Source of the DNA: Actinomycetes bacterium
GTDB lineage: Bacteria > Actinomycetota > Actinomycetes > Actinomycetales > Cellulomonadaceae
Direction of reading: 5' to 3'
DNA length: 9,877 nucleotides
Assembly: GCA_023428465.1 (NCBI GenBank)
Contig: JAEYXM010000182.1
Location: 1-9,877 of the forward strand
Shown: positions 1-5,853 of the stretch, one piece after another
Layout: the number at the start of each line of letters is the position of its first letter
How positions within the stretch are numbered: the first letter of the stretch is position 1
Position numbers and translations under genes: made by a program
The notes under the pieces: model-generated
What the model was told of the DNA's origin: nothing
Seen by the model: only the letters and a program-made list of their open reading frames with translations
The model's database searches: none

Positions 1-1712
1 CCATCGAGGAGGTCCCGCTCGACGACCGGCCGACGTACGACCTGCTGGGCCGCGGCGACACGCTGGGCGTGTTCCAGCTCGACGGCGGCCCGATGCGCGC
101 GCTGCTGCGCCAGATGCGTCCGGACAACTTCGAGGACGTGTCCGCCGTCATCGCGCTGTACCGGCCCGGCCCGATGGGCATGAACTCGCACACCAACTAC
201 GCGCTGCGCAAGAACGGGCTGCAGCAGATCGAGCCGATCCACCCCGAGCTGGTGGAGCCGCTCGAGGACGTGGTGGGCGTCACCTACGGCCTGATCGTCT
301 ACCAGGAGCAGGTGCAGCGCGCGGCGCAGAAGCTCGCCGGGTACTCGCTCGGCCAGGCCGACCTGCTGCGCCGCGCGATGGGCAAGAAGAAGAAGGAGGT
401 GCTCGACAAGGAGTTCGTGCCCTTCCAGGCGGGCATGCGCGAGCGGGGCTACTCCGACGCCGCGATCCAGGCGGTGTGGGACGTGCTGGTGCCGTTCGCC
501 GGGTACGCGTTCAACAAGGCGCACTCCGCCGCCTACGGCGTGGTCTCGTACTGGACCGCGTACCTCAAGGCGAACTTCCCGACCGAGTACATGGCGGCGC
601 TGCTCACGAGCGTGCGCGACGACAAGGACAAGTCGGCGCTGTACCTCGGCGAGTGCCGGCACATGGGCATCACGGTGCTGCCGCCGGACGTGAACTCGTC
701 CAGTGCCAACTTCACCGCCGTCGGGACGGACATCCGGTTCGGGCTCACCGCGGTGCGGAACGTCGGCGCCAACGTCGTCGACGCGATCGTGGACGCCCGG
801 GAGGCGAAGGGTGCCTTCACCTCGTTCACCGACTTCCTGGACAAGGTCCCTGCCGTGGTCTGCAACAAGCGGACCATCGAGTCGCTCATCAAGGCCGGCG
901 CGTTCGACTCCCTCGCCCCGAGCCGCCGCGCACTGCTCCTGGTGCACGAGCAGGCGGTGGACTCCGTCGTCGGCCTGAAGCGCAAGGAGGCGGAGGGCCA
1001 GTTCGACCTGTTCGCGGACGCCGGCGATGACGACGCGGTCTCGGTGACGGTCGAGGTCCCGGACGTTCCCGACTGGGACAAGAAGCAGCGCCTCGCGTTC
1101 GAGCGCGAGATGCTCGGGCTCTACGTCTCCGACCACCCGCTGTCCGGGCTGGAGCACGTGCTCGCGTCGTCGTCGGACTGCTCGATCGTCGCGCTGACGT
1201 CCGACGAGAACCGGCCCGACGGCTCCATGGTCACCGTCTGCGGCCTCGTCACCTCGCTCCAGCGCAAGATGTCCAAGAACGGCAACCCGTGGGCGGCAGT
1301 GACCCTCGAGGACATCGACGGGTCGATCGAGGTGATGTTCTTCGGCGAGACGTACCTGTCCTACGCCACGGTGCTCGCCGAGGACGCGGTGGTGACGATC
1401 CGGGGCCGGGTGCGGCGCCGGGACGACACGATGCAGCTCCAGGCCGTCGAGGTCTCGATCCCCGACGTCTCGGCCGCGGACGCGCGCCCGGTGATGATCA
1501 CGATGCCCGTCGCCCGCTGCACTGCGCCCGTCGTCGAGCGGCTCCGCGAGATCCTCGCGACGCACCCCGGCGTGACGCAGGTGAACCTCCGGCTCACCCA
1601 GCCGGGCCGGGCGACGGTGATGCGACTCGAGGACACGCTGCGCATCGAGCGGTCCTCGGCGCTGTTCGGGGACCTCAAGGCCCTGCTCGGGCCGGGTTGT
1701 CTCCTGTCCTGA
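1..1712 (+). CDS. dnaE: DNA polymerase III alpha subunit, C-terminal part (5' end outside window)
   Basis: Catalytic subunit of the replicative polymerase, copying DNA at the fork. The first complete codon is at 3 and about 569 residues are visible, roughly half of a normal ~1180-residue actinobacterial DnaE1. The window opens just before the conserved GVFQLDGGPM (residues 22-31), so the PHP domain and most of the palm are upstream. Next come YRPGPM (53-58), VYQEQVQRAAQ, the RRAMGKKK finger segment and FAGYAFNKAHSAAY. A helix-hairpin-helix region (GLTAVRNVGANVV, about 248-260) follows, then QFDLF at 333-337 (bases 999-1013), which fits the beta-clamp-binding consensus QL[SD]LF and aligns with QADMF of E. 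coli DnaE. An OB fold (about 407-487) and the C-terminal tail ending GPGCLLS complete it. The frame is intact to the TGA. Family assignment is certain; DnaE1 rather than a DnaE2 paralogue is inferred from the clamp motif and full C-terminus. Confidence 0.97.
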   Translation, partial: IEEVPLDDRPTYDLLGRGDTLGVFQLDGGPMRALLRQMRPDNFEDVSAVIALYRPGPMGMNSHTNYALRKNGLQQIEPIHPELVEPLEDVVGVTYGLIVYQEQVQRAAQKLAGYSLGQADLLRRAMGKKKKEVLDKEFVPFQAGMRERGYSDAAIQAVWDVLVPFAGYAFNKAHSAAYGVVSYWTAYLKANFPTEYMAALLTSVRDDKDKSALYLGECRHMGITVLPPDVNSSSANFTAVGTDIRFGLTAVRNVGANVVDAIVDAREAKGAFTSFTDFLDKVPAVVCNKRTIESLIKAGAFDSLAPSRRALLLVHEQAVDSVVGLKRKEAEGQFDLFADAGDDDAVSVTVEVPDVPDWDKKQRLAFEREMLGLYVSDHPLSGLEHVLASSSDCSIVALTSDENRPDGSMVTVCGLVTSLQRKMSKNGNPWAAVTLEDIDGSIEVMFFGETYLSYATVLAEDAVVTIRGRVRRRDDTMQLQAVEVSIPDVSAADARPVMITMPVARCTAPVVERLREILATHPGVTQVNLRLTQPGRATVMRLEDTLRIERSSALFGDLKALLGPGCLLS

Positions 1713-1729
1713 GCGGGCTGCGGCCGACC

Positions 1730-1735
1730 TAGACT
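1730..1735 (+). promoter_or_regulatory. -10 hexamer TAGACT of a predicted leaderless promoter for the PPOX gene
   Basis: TAGACT matches the actinobacterial TANNNT -10 and ends 6 nt before the GTG at 1742, so transcription would start at or within a base or two of the start codon. No Shine-Dalgarno sequence lies in the gap. I see no convincing -35 at the usual distance. The decamer CCTAGACTCG is repeated exactly before hisD. Confidence 0.65.
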
Positions 1736-1741
1736 CGCGGC

Positions 1742-2152
1742 GTGATCCACCTGACGCCCGAGCAGCGCGTCTTCGTGCTGGAACGGCACGTGGCGACCCT
1801 GACCACGCTGCGCCCGGACGGTTCGCCGCACGTCACCCCGGTCGCGTTCACCTTCGACGCCGACACGGGCGTCGCGTGGCTGACGAGCGAGGTCGGCGCC
1901 GTCAAGGTCCGCAACGTCGAGGCGGCGCGGGCGGCGGGCGGACCCGCGATCGGGGCGCTGTGCCAGGTGGCGGGCGGTCGCTGGCTGACGCTCGAGGGCA
2001 CGGTGACGTGCTCGCGGGATCCGGACGTCGTCGCGGAGGCCGAGCGCCGCCACCTGGTGCGCTACGGGGTCCCGCTGGAGCCCGACGCGCGGCGGGTGGC
2101 CCTCCACCTCGCGGTCACCCGGGTGCTCGGCGCCCCGTACATGACCCGCTGA
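1742..2152 (+). CDS. PPOX-class (pyridoxamine 5'-phosphate oxidase-like, split-barrel) protein
   Basis: A 136-residue protein resembling the small actinobacterial PPOX-class oxidoreductases (TIGR03618-like), which bind FMN or the deazaflavin F420. The N-terminal half carries the typical strand pattern TTLRPDGSPHVTPVAF (21-36), then VAWLTS (44-49) and K55-V-R57-N58, the cofactor-phosphate-binding position of this family (KxRN). GRWLTLEGTVT (79-89) matches the later barrel strand, followed by an acidic helix and a C-terminal strand. The length is normal and there is no signal peptide, so it should be cytoplasmic. The GTG at 1742 is chosen because the -10 hexamer sits 6 nt upstream and family homology starts within the first residues. 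It lies 29 nt after dnaE and has no evident functional link to histidine synthesis. Substrate and cofactor (F420 or FMN) cannot be read from the sequence. Confidence 0.85.
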   Translation: MIHLTPEQRVFVLERHVATLTTLRPDGSPHVTPVAFTFDADTGVAWLTSEVGAVKVRNVEAARAAGGPAIGALCQVAGGRWLTLEGTVTCSRDPDVVAEAERRHLVRYGVPLEPDARRVALHLAVTRVLGAPYMTR

Positions 2153-2215
2153 CGCACTGCCGGGCAGCCCTGACCGGTCCGCGGAAGGGCCCGGGGCGGC
2201 GGGCGTCCCCGCGCC

Positions 2216-2221
2216 TAGACT
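2216..2221 (+). promoter_or_regulatory. -10 hexamer TAGACT of a predicted leaderless hisD promoter
   Basis: TAGACT ends 7 nt before the hisD GTG at 2229, the spacing expected if the start codon is the transcription start. There is no ribosome-binding site between. Upstream, 2192-2211 can fold into a weak GC-rich hairpin (CGGGG/CCCCG) covering the -35 region, but such pairings are common at this GC content. Confidence 0.65.
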
Positions 2222-2228
2222 CGGGCGC

Positions 2229-3557
2229 GTGATCACCCGCATCGATCTTCGTGGCCGTCGTCTGTCAGCGCGTGAGCTCGCCGCCGCCCTGCCGCGACCC
2301 GACCTGGACGTCGCGACCGCGGCCGAGCAGGTCGCACCGCTGATGGCGGACGTGCGTGAGCGCGGCGCCGCGGCGCTGCGCGACCTGGCCGAGCGGTTCG
2401 ACGGCGTCCGCCCGCAGCACCTGCGTGTGCCCGTCGCCGCCCTCGAGGCGGCGTTGGACGGCCTCGACCCGACCGTGCGCGCGGCGCTCGAGGAGGCGAT
2501 CCGCCGTGCCCGCGCGGTGCACGCCGCGCAGCGCCCCACGGGGTTCACGGTCGAGATCGAGCCTGGCGCGCAGGTGCGGCAGCGGTGGATCCCCGTGCGC
2601 CGCGTCGGCCTGTACGTGCCCGGTGGCCTCGCGGTGTACCCGTCGTCGGTCGTCATGAACGTGGTCCCCGCGCAGGAGGCCGGGGTGGGGTCGCTCGCCG
2701 TCGTGAGCCCGCCGCAGGCGGCCAACGGCGGCCTGCCGCACCCGACGATCCTCGCGGCGTGCGCCCTGCTCGGCGTGGACGAGGTCTACGCCTCCGGTGG
2801 TGCGCAGGCGGTCGCGATGCTGGCGTACGGTGCCGCGGGCGAGACGGCGGACGACGGCGAGGTGCTCTGCGAGCCGGTCGACGTCATCACGGGCCCGGGC
2901 AACCAGTACGTCACGGCCGCGAAGCGCCTCGTGCGAGGCGCGGTCGGCATCGACTCCGAGGCCGGCCCGACGGAGATCGCGATCCTCGCCGACGGTGGGG
3001 CCGATGCGCGGCACGTCGCGGCTGACCTGATCTCCCAGGCCGAGCACGGCCCGACGTCGGCGTCGGTACTGGTCACCGACTCGCCCGCGCTCGCCGACGC
3101 CGTCGACGCGGTGCTGCCGGCGATGGTCGCGGCGACGCGGCACTCCGAGCGCGTCACGACGGCCCTCGGCGGCCCGCAGTCGGGAGTCGTCCTGGTCGAC
3201 GACCTCGAGCAGGGCCTCGCGGTGTGCAACGCCTACGGCGCCGAGCACCTCGAGATCCAGACCGCCGACGCCGCCGCGGTCGCGGAGCGCGTGACGAGCG
3301 CGGGTGCGATCTTCGTGGGCCCGTACGCGCCGGTGTCGCTGGGCGACTACATGGCAGGCTCGAACCACGTGCTGCCGACCGGCGGGTGCGCGCACCACTC
3401 GAGCGGCCTGGGCGTGCACAGCTTCGTCCGGCCGGTGCAGGTCGTCGAGTACGACGCCGACGCCCTCGCGGTGGTCCGCGACCGGATCGTCGCGCTCGCG
3501 AACGACGAGGACCTCCCGGCGCACGGCGAGGCGGTTCTCGCGCGGTTCACCGACTGA
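2229..3557 (+). CDS. hisD: Histidinol dehydrogenase
   Basis: Catalyses the last two steps of histidine biosynthesis, oxidising L-histidinol to L-histidine with two NAD+, as a zinc-dependent cytoplasmic homodimer. The 442-residue length is normal. Hallmarks are VRRVGLYVPGG (123-133), YPSSVVMN (137-144), the EPVDVITGPGNQYV segment (215-228) and DSEAGPTEI (242-250). Expected zinc ligands are all present: Q270 and H273 (QAEHG), D373 (LGDYMAGSNH) and H432 (PAHGE). The catalytic pair is E339-H340 (GAEHLEI). Numbering relative to E. coli (Q259, H262, E326, H327, D360, H419) is a constant shift within each half, supporting an active enzyme. The start is GTG with a -10 element 7 nt upstream. Unlike the common actinobacterial hisD-hisC arrangement, four further genes' worth of space is not present but three genes separate it from hisC here, so it is probably transcribed alone. 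Confidence 0.98.
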   Translation: MITRIDLRGRRLSARELAAALPRPDLDVATAAEQVAPLMADVRERGAAALRDLAERFDGVRPQHLRVPVAALEAALDGLDPTVRAALEEAIRRARAVHAAQRPTGFTVEIEPGAQVRQRWIPVRRVGLYVPGGLAVYPSSVVMNVVPAQEAGVGSLAVVSPPQAANGGLPHPTILAACALLGVDEVYASGGAQAVAMLAYGAAGETADDGEVLCEPVDVITGPGNQYVTAAKRLVRGAVGIDSEAGPTEIAILADGGADARHVAADLISQAEHGPTSASVLVTDSPALADAVDAVLPAMVAATRHSERVTTALGGPQSGVVLVDDLEQGLAVCNAYGAEHLEIQTADAAAVAERVTSAGAIFVGPYAPVSLGDYMAGSNHVLPTGGCAHHSSGLGVHSFVRPVQVVEYDADALAVVRDRIVALANDEDLPAHGEAVLARFTD

Positions 3558-3612
3558 CGTCGGGCAGGCGGCGCGGGACTGGCTCGCGACGGTCGTCCTC
3601 GCGCCCTGACGT

Positions 3613-3634
3613 CCGGCCCGGTCGGACCGGCCGG
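3613..3634 (+). repeat. GC-rich inverted repeat between hisD and the membrane-GNAT gene
   Basis: Left arm 3613-3622 and right arm 3626-3634 pair over 9 bp with one bulged C and a 3-nt loop; the inner CCGGT-CGG-ACCGG is perfect. No T-tract follows, so it is not a canonical intrinsic terminator. It ends 8 nt before the next gene's -10 hexamer and so covers the expected -35 region. It could be a hisD 3'-end hairpin, a repressor operator, or chance in GC-rich DNA. Confidence 0.45.
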
Positions 3635-3642
3635 CACGGGCC

Positions 3643-3648
3643 TAGGAT
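3643..3648 (+). promoter_or_regulatory. -10 hexamer TAGGAT of a predicted leaderless promoter for the membrane-GNAT gene
   Basis: TAGGAT fits TANNNT and ends 6 nt before the GTG at 3655, with no Shine-Dalgarno sequence between. It would drive the two-gene unit 3655-5345. Confidence 0.65.
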
Positions 3649-3654
3649 CGGATC

Positions 3655-4395
3655 GTGCCGCTGCTCGAGATCCTGGGATGGGCCGGGTCCGCCCTCCTGG
3701 TCGTGTCCGTGCTCCAGACGCGGGTCATGCGGTTCCGCGTCCTGAACGCCGTGGCGTCCGCCGTGCTTCTGGTGTACAACGCGGCCATCGAGGTCTGGCC
3801 CATGGTCGGGATGAACGCCGTCCTCGTGGGCATCAACCTCTGGGTGATCACCGGCATGGTGCGCCGCCGCCACGACGAGCGGGCGTACGACGTCGTCCAG
3901 GTGGGCGTCGGTGAGCCCTACCTCGAGCACGTCCTGCGCCGTCACGCCGCGGACATCGCGGAGCACAACCGGTCGCCCGAGCGCGTGATCGACCAGGCGC
4001 AGCACGCTTTCCTGGTCACGTCCGGTGACGCGCTGGTCGGCGTCGTCATGTCCCGGGCGGGGCGGAGCGCCGACGAGCAGCAGGTGCTCCTGGACTACGT
4101 GCTGCCGCCGTACCGCGACTTCACGCCCGGGGAGTTCGTCTACCGGCCCGGTGGCCCGTTCACCGCGATGGGGGCGCGCCGCGTGGTCGCGTCTCCGGCG
4201 ATGATGCGGTCGGAGAAGTACCTCGGCGCCATCGGGTTCCGTGCCGAGGGCGACCGACGCGTGCTGCACATCGCGGAGGAGGCACCCGACGCGGCACCTG
4301 CCGGCGCAGCGCCCGACGGGGTGCCCGACGGGGTGAGCGACGGGGTGACCGGCGCGCCGACCGACACCGCGGGCCACACCGGCGTCGACGCGTGA
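3655..4395 (+). CDS. YgjV-like membrane protein with C-terminal GNAT-like domain
   Basis: A 246-residue protein with two parts. Residues 1-69 hold three hydrophobic segments (about 4-22, 28-46 and 49-69) separated by short polar turns (QTRVMRFR, AIEVWP), resembling the small YgjV-type inner-membrane family; RRRHDER at 70-76 follows the last segment, suggesting a cytoplasmic C-terminus. Residues about 84-206 look like a GNAT acetyltransferase fold: AFLVTSGDALVGVVMSR (118-134), VLLDYVLPPYRDFTPGEF (144-161) and the terminal YLGAIGFRAEGDRRVLHI pattern. The classic acetyl-CoA loop (Q/RxxGxG/A) is not obvious, so activity is uncertain. The tail from 207 is a disordered Ala/Pro/Asp/Gly stretch that includes a 12-bp tandem repeat. 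GTG 3655 is chosen from the -10 hexamer and because the first membrane segment begins at once. The gene overlaps the next by 4 nt (GTGA). No function is assigned to this architecture as far as I know. Confidence 0.8.
   Translation: MPLLEILGWAGSALLVVSVLQTRVMRFRVLNAVASAVLLVYNAAIEVWPMVGMNAVLVGINLWVITGMVRRRHDERAYDVVQVGVGEPYLEHVLRRHAADIAEHNRSPERVIDQAQHAFLVTSGDALVGVVMSRAGRSADEQQVLLDYVLPPYRDFTPGEFVYRPGGPFTAMGARRVVASPAMMRSEKYLGAIGFRAEGDRRVLHIAEEAPDAAPAGAAPDGVPDGVSDGVTGAPTDTAGHTGVDA
4309..4344 (+). repeat. 12-bp tandem repeat inside the membrane-GNAT gene
   Basis: Three consecutive 12-bp units with core GTGCCCGACGGG (4309-4320, 4321-4332, 4333-4344; a partial fourth begins with GTGACCGG) encode APDG-VPDG-VSDG-VTG in frame. 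The units differ by 1-3 bases. Because the period is a multiple of three, copy changes would lengthen or shorten the disordered tail without a frameshift. Confidence 0.8.
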
Positions 4396-5345
4396 GCGAC
4401 CCGGCCGGGCCGGGAGACCTGGCCGCCCTGCGCGCAGCGCTCGCTCTCGAGGGGAACGGCGCCGGTCCGGGTGACGCCCGCGCCCCCGGCGCCGGCTCCG
4501 GTCCGGACGAGCTCGAGCCCCTTCCGGAGCAGGACCGCTGCGACGACGACCGCTGCGTCGTCGCGCGCACGCGGGACGGCCGGATCGTCCGCCTGGCCCT
4601 CGACGCCGCCGACGCCGCGCGTGAGGCCGCCCTGGTGCGGCTCCTCGCGGACCGCCTGCTGGTGGACCTGCCGCAGGACGTCCGGACCGGCCAGGTGGCC
4701 CCCGTCGTCGTGCACCGCGCGCTCGACGGGGCGGCCTTCGACCCGGACGCCTACGCGGGTGCGGACGGCCGCACCCGCAACCGGCTGGCGGCCTCGATCG
4801 CGCGCCTGCTCGTCGTCTGGCACTCGGTGGTGGGTGTGGACGAGGCGGCGGAGCTGGGTGTGCCGAGGGTGGACCCGGACGAGCTCGCGGCGCAGGTCGC
4901 GGCGGGCCTGGACCGGTTACCCGCGGCGCTGCGCGGTCGCGCCGAGGACGTCGTCGCGCACTTCGGCGAGGCGTGGCTCGCGGAGCCGCGACCGGCGCGC
5001 GAGGTGCTGCTGCACGGTGGCCTGCACCCCGGGGTGCTGCGGTTCGCCGGGCCCGTGGGCGAGGTCGTGGCCGTGCGGGACCTGTCCCACGCGCGGATCG
5101 GTCCGCCGAGCCTCGACCTGCGGCTCCTCGCCCGGCTGCCGTCCGGCGCATCGCCCGGCCTCTGCCGTGACCTCATGCAGCGCGTCGCCGACCAGTACGC
5201 GCGCACGGGGGTGGTCCTCGACGTCGACGGCGCTCGTGCGGCGATGGCGATGGCCGACCTCGCCACGGCGATCCGCACCGGGGACCTGCGCCACTTCGAG
5301 CCGGACGACGGCGTCTGGGCCTGGCCGGGCGCCGACCGGGGCTGA
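4392..5345 (+). CDS. Degenerate aminoglycoside-phosphotransferase (APH)-fold protein, probable pseudokinase
   Basis: A 317-residue protein whose central and C-terminal parts follow the APH/choline-kinase layout. Residues 1-48 are a low-complexity Ala/Gly/Pro linker. About 54-115 resembles the N-lobe (CVVARTRDGRIVRLAL, a helix EAALVRLLADRL, then APVVVHRALDGAAF). A helical region with WHS at 143-145 follows. The catalytic-loop equivalent reads HGGLHPGVL (208-216) where active APH enzymes have HGDLHPGN: the catalytic Asp is Gly210 (codon 5019-5021) and the Asn is Val. The metal-site segment reads VAVRDLSHARIGPPSLDL, keeping D230 and D242 but lacking the usual IDWE and GDP. Phosphotransfer is therefore unlikely; ligand binding or scaffolding is more plausible. 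The start is the GTG overlapping the upstream stop (GTGA), implying coupled translation. Fold confidence is moderate, function unknown. The stop lies 12 nt from the convergent DUF952 stop. Confidence 0.72.
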   Translation: MSDPAGPGDLAALRAALALEGNGAGPGDARAPGAGSGPDELEPLPEQDRCDDDRCVVARTRDGRIVRLALDAADAAREAALVRLLADRLLVDLPQDVRTGQVAPVVVHRALDGAAFDPDAYAGADGRTRNRLAASIARLLVVWHSVVGVDEAAELGVPRVDPDELAAQVAAGLDRLPAALRGRAEDVVAHFGEAWLAEPRPAREVLLHGGLHPGVLRFAGPVGEVVAVRDLSHARIGPPSLDLRLLARLPSGASPGLCRDLMQRVADQYARTGVVLDVDGARAAMAMADLATAIRTGDLRHFEPDDGVWAWPGADRG

Positions 5346-5357
5346 CGCCCGGGCCCC

Positions 5358-5783
5358 TCAGGCGACCGGCGGGCCGGTGAGCACGCCGAGACCTGCGAGG
5401 TCCGGGAGCGCGGCGGCGCCGTCGTCTCCCACCGCGAGGTCCAGGACGGCGACGACGGCCTGGCGCGGCAGCGGGCCGTACGCGTGCGGGAAGGGCTGGT
5501 CGGCGCCCTCGACGTCCTCCCATCGCACGGGAACGCCGTGGGCCTCGAGCGCCGGCAGGTCCACGACCAGGAGCACGAGGTCCGCGGGGCGGACGTCCGC
5601 GTAGTACGTCGCCATGACGGCCGGGAGCTGGGCCCCGGTCGACAGGTGCACGAAGCCCACGTCGTCGACCCGGAGCCCGCGCGTCGACCCCGTGTAGGCG
5701 CCGTCCGGTGGACCCTCGGCCCAGACGTCCCGCTCGGCCAGGTGCAGGACCCGACCGGCCCCGCCGGGAGGGGAGGTGGTCAT
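5358..5783 (-). CDS. DUF952 family protein
   Basis: A 141-residue minus-strand protein (ATG at 5783-5781, TGA at 5360-5358). It shows the DUF952 (PF06108) pattern in order: RVLHLAERDVW near residue 11, GAYTGSTRGLRVDDVGFVHLS (about 30-50), the QL...YYADVRPADLVLLVVDL strand region, VRWEDVEG, and the signature FPHAYGPL followed by a hydrophobic strand AVVAVLDL. No catalytic function is established for the family to my knowledge; it is a small cytoplasmic domain, here with a short C-terminal extension. A much longer in-frame upstream reading exists but runs into hisC antisense and lacks homology; the ATG at 5783 is fixed by the start of the domain and by a -10 hexamer 7 nt upstream. It is divergent from hisC across 70 bp. 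Confidence 0.9.
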   Translation of the reverse strand: MTTSPPGGAGRVLHLAERDVWAEGPPDGAYTGSTRGLRVDDVGFVHLSTGAQLPAVMATYYADVRPADLVLLVVDLPALEAHGVPVRWEDVEGADQPFPHAYGPLPRQAVVAVLDLAVGDDGAAALPDLAGLGVLTGPPVA

Positions 5784-5790
5784 GCGGCGC

Positions 5791-5796
5791 ACCCTA
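5791..5796 (-). promoter_or_regulatory. -10 hexamer TAGGGT of a predicted leaderless DUF952 promoter
   Basis: Read on the minus strand, TAGGGT ends 7 nt before the ATG at 5783, the same layout as the plus-strand leaderless promoters. It lies back to back with the hisC -10 at 5841-5846, so the two promoters' upstream elements must share about 44 bp. Confidence 0.65.
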
Positions 5797-5840
5797 GCCC
5801 GTCCGTCGGAACCCCGAGACCCGGCGACGGGGCCCCTGGC

Positions 5841-5846
5841 TACCAT
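5841..5846 (+). promoter_or_regulatory. -10 hexamer TACCAT of a predicted leaderless hisC promoter
   Basis: TACCAT fits TANNNT and ends 7 nt before the GTG at 5854. It decides the hisC start: an in-frame GTG at 5776 would add 26 residues without homology and would overlap the DUF952 start. An 8-bp palindrome GGGGCCCC (5829-5836) lies just upstream. Confidence 0.65.
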
Positions 5847-5853
5847 CGCACCC

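Noticed and set aside
69..1712. GTG at 69 as the true start of a 547-residue protein
   Set aside because: The conserved DnaE sequence continues in frame upstream to base 3, so this is an internal Val of dnaE.
2192..2211. GC-rich hairpin before hisD as an intrinsic terminator of the PPOX gene
   Set aside because: The stem is only 5 bp with a 10-nt loop and has no T-tract; such pairings are expected at this GC content.
4140..4823. Possible pseudogene or frameshift around the membrane-GNAT/APH-fold junction
   Set aside because: Both frames are open to a GTGA overlap, which is a normal coupled arrangement, and homology is not interrupted.
3547..5151. 534-codon open frame on the minus strand
   Set aside because: The predicted product is extreme Arg/Pro/Ala low complexity and lies opposite the membrane-GNAT and APH-fold genes.
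5346..5357. Bidirectional terminator between the convergent APH-fold and DUF952 genes
   Set aside because: Only 12 nt separate the stops; the GCCCGGGC palindrome there is short and has no T or A tract.
4471..5604. 377-codon plus-strand frame, longer than the APH-fold gene it overlaps
   Set aside because: The product is Ser/Thr/Arg low complexity; the frame at 4392-5345 has the APH-like pattern and the GTGA-coupled start.
5776..5853. Upstream in-frame GTG for hisC adding 26 residues
   Set aside because: The extension lacks HisC homology, crosses the DUF952 start and contains the predicted hisC -10 hexamer.
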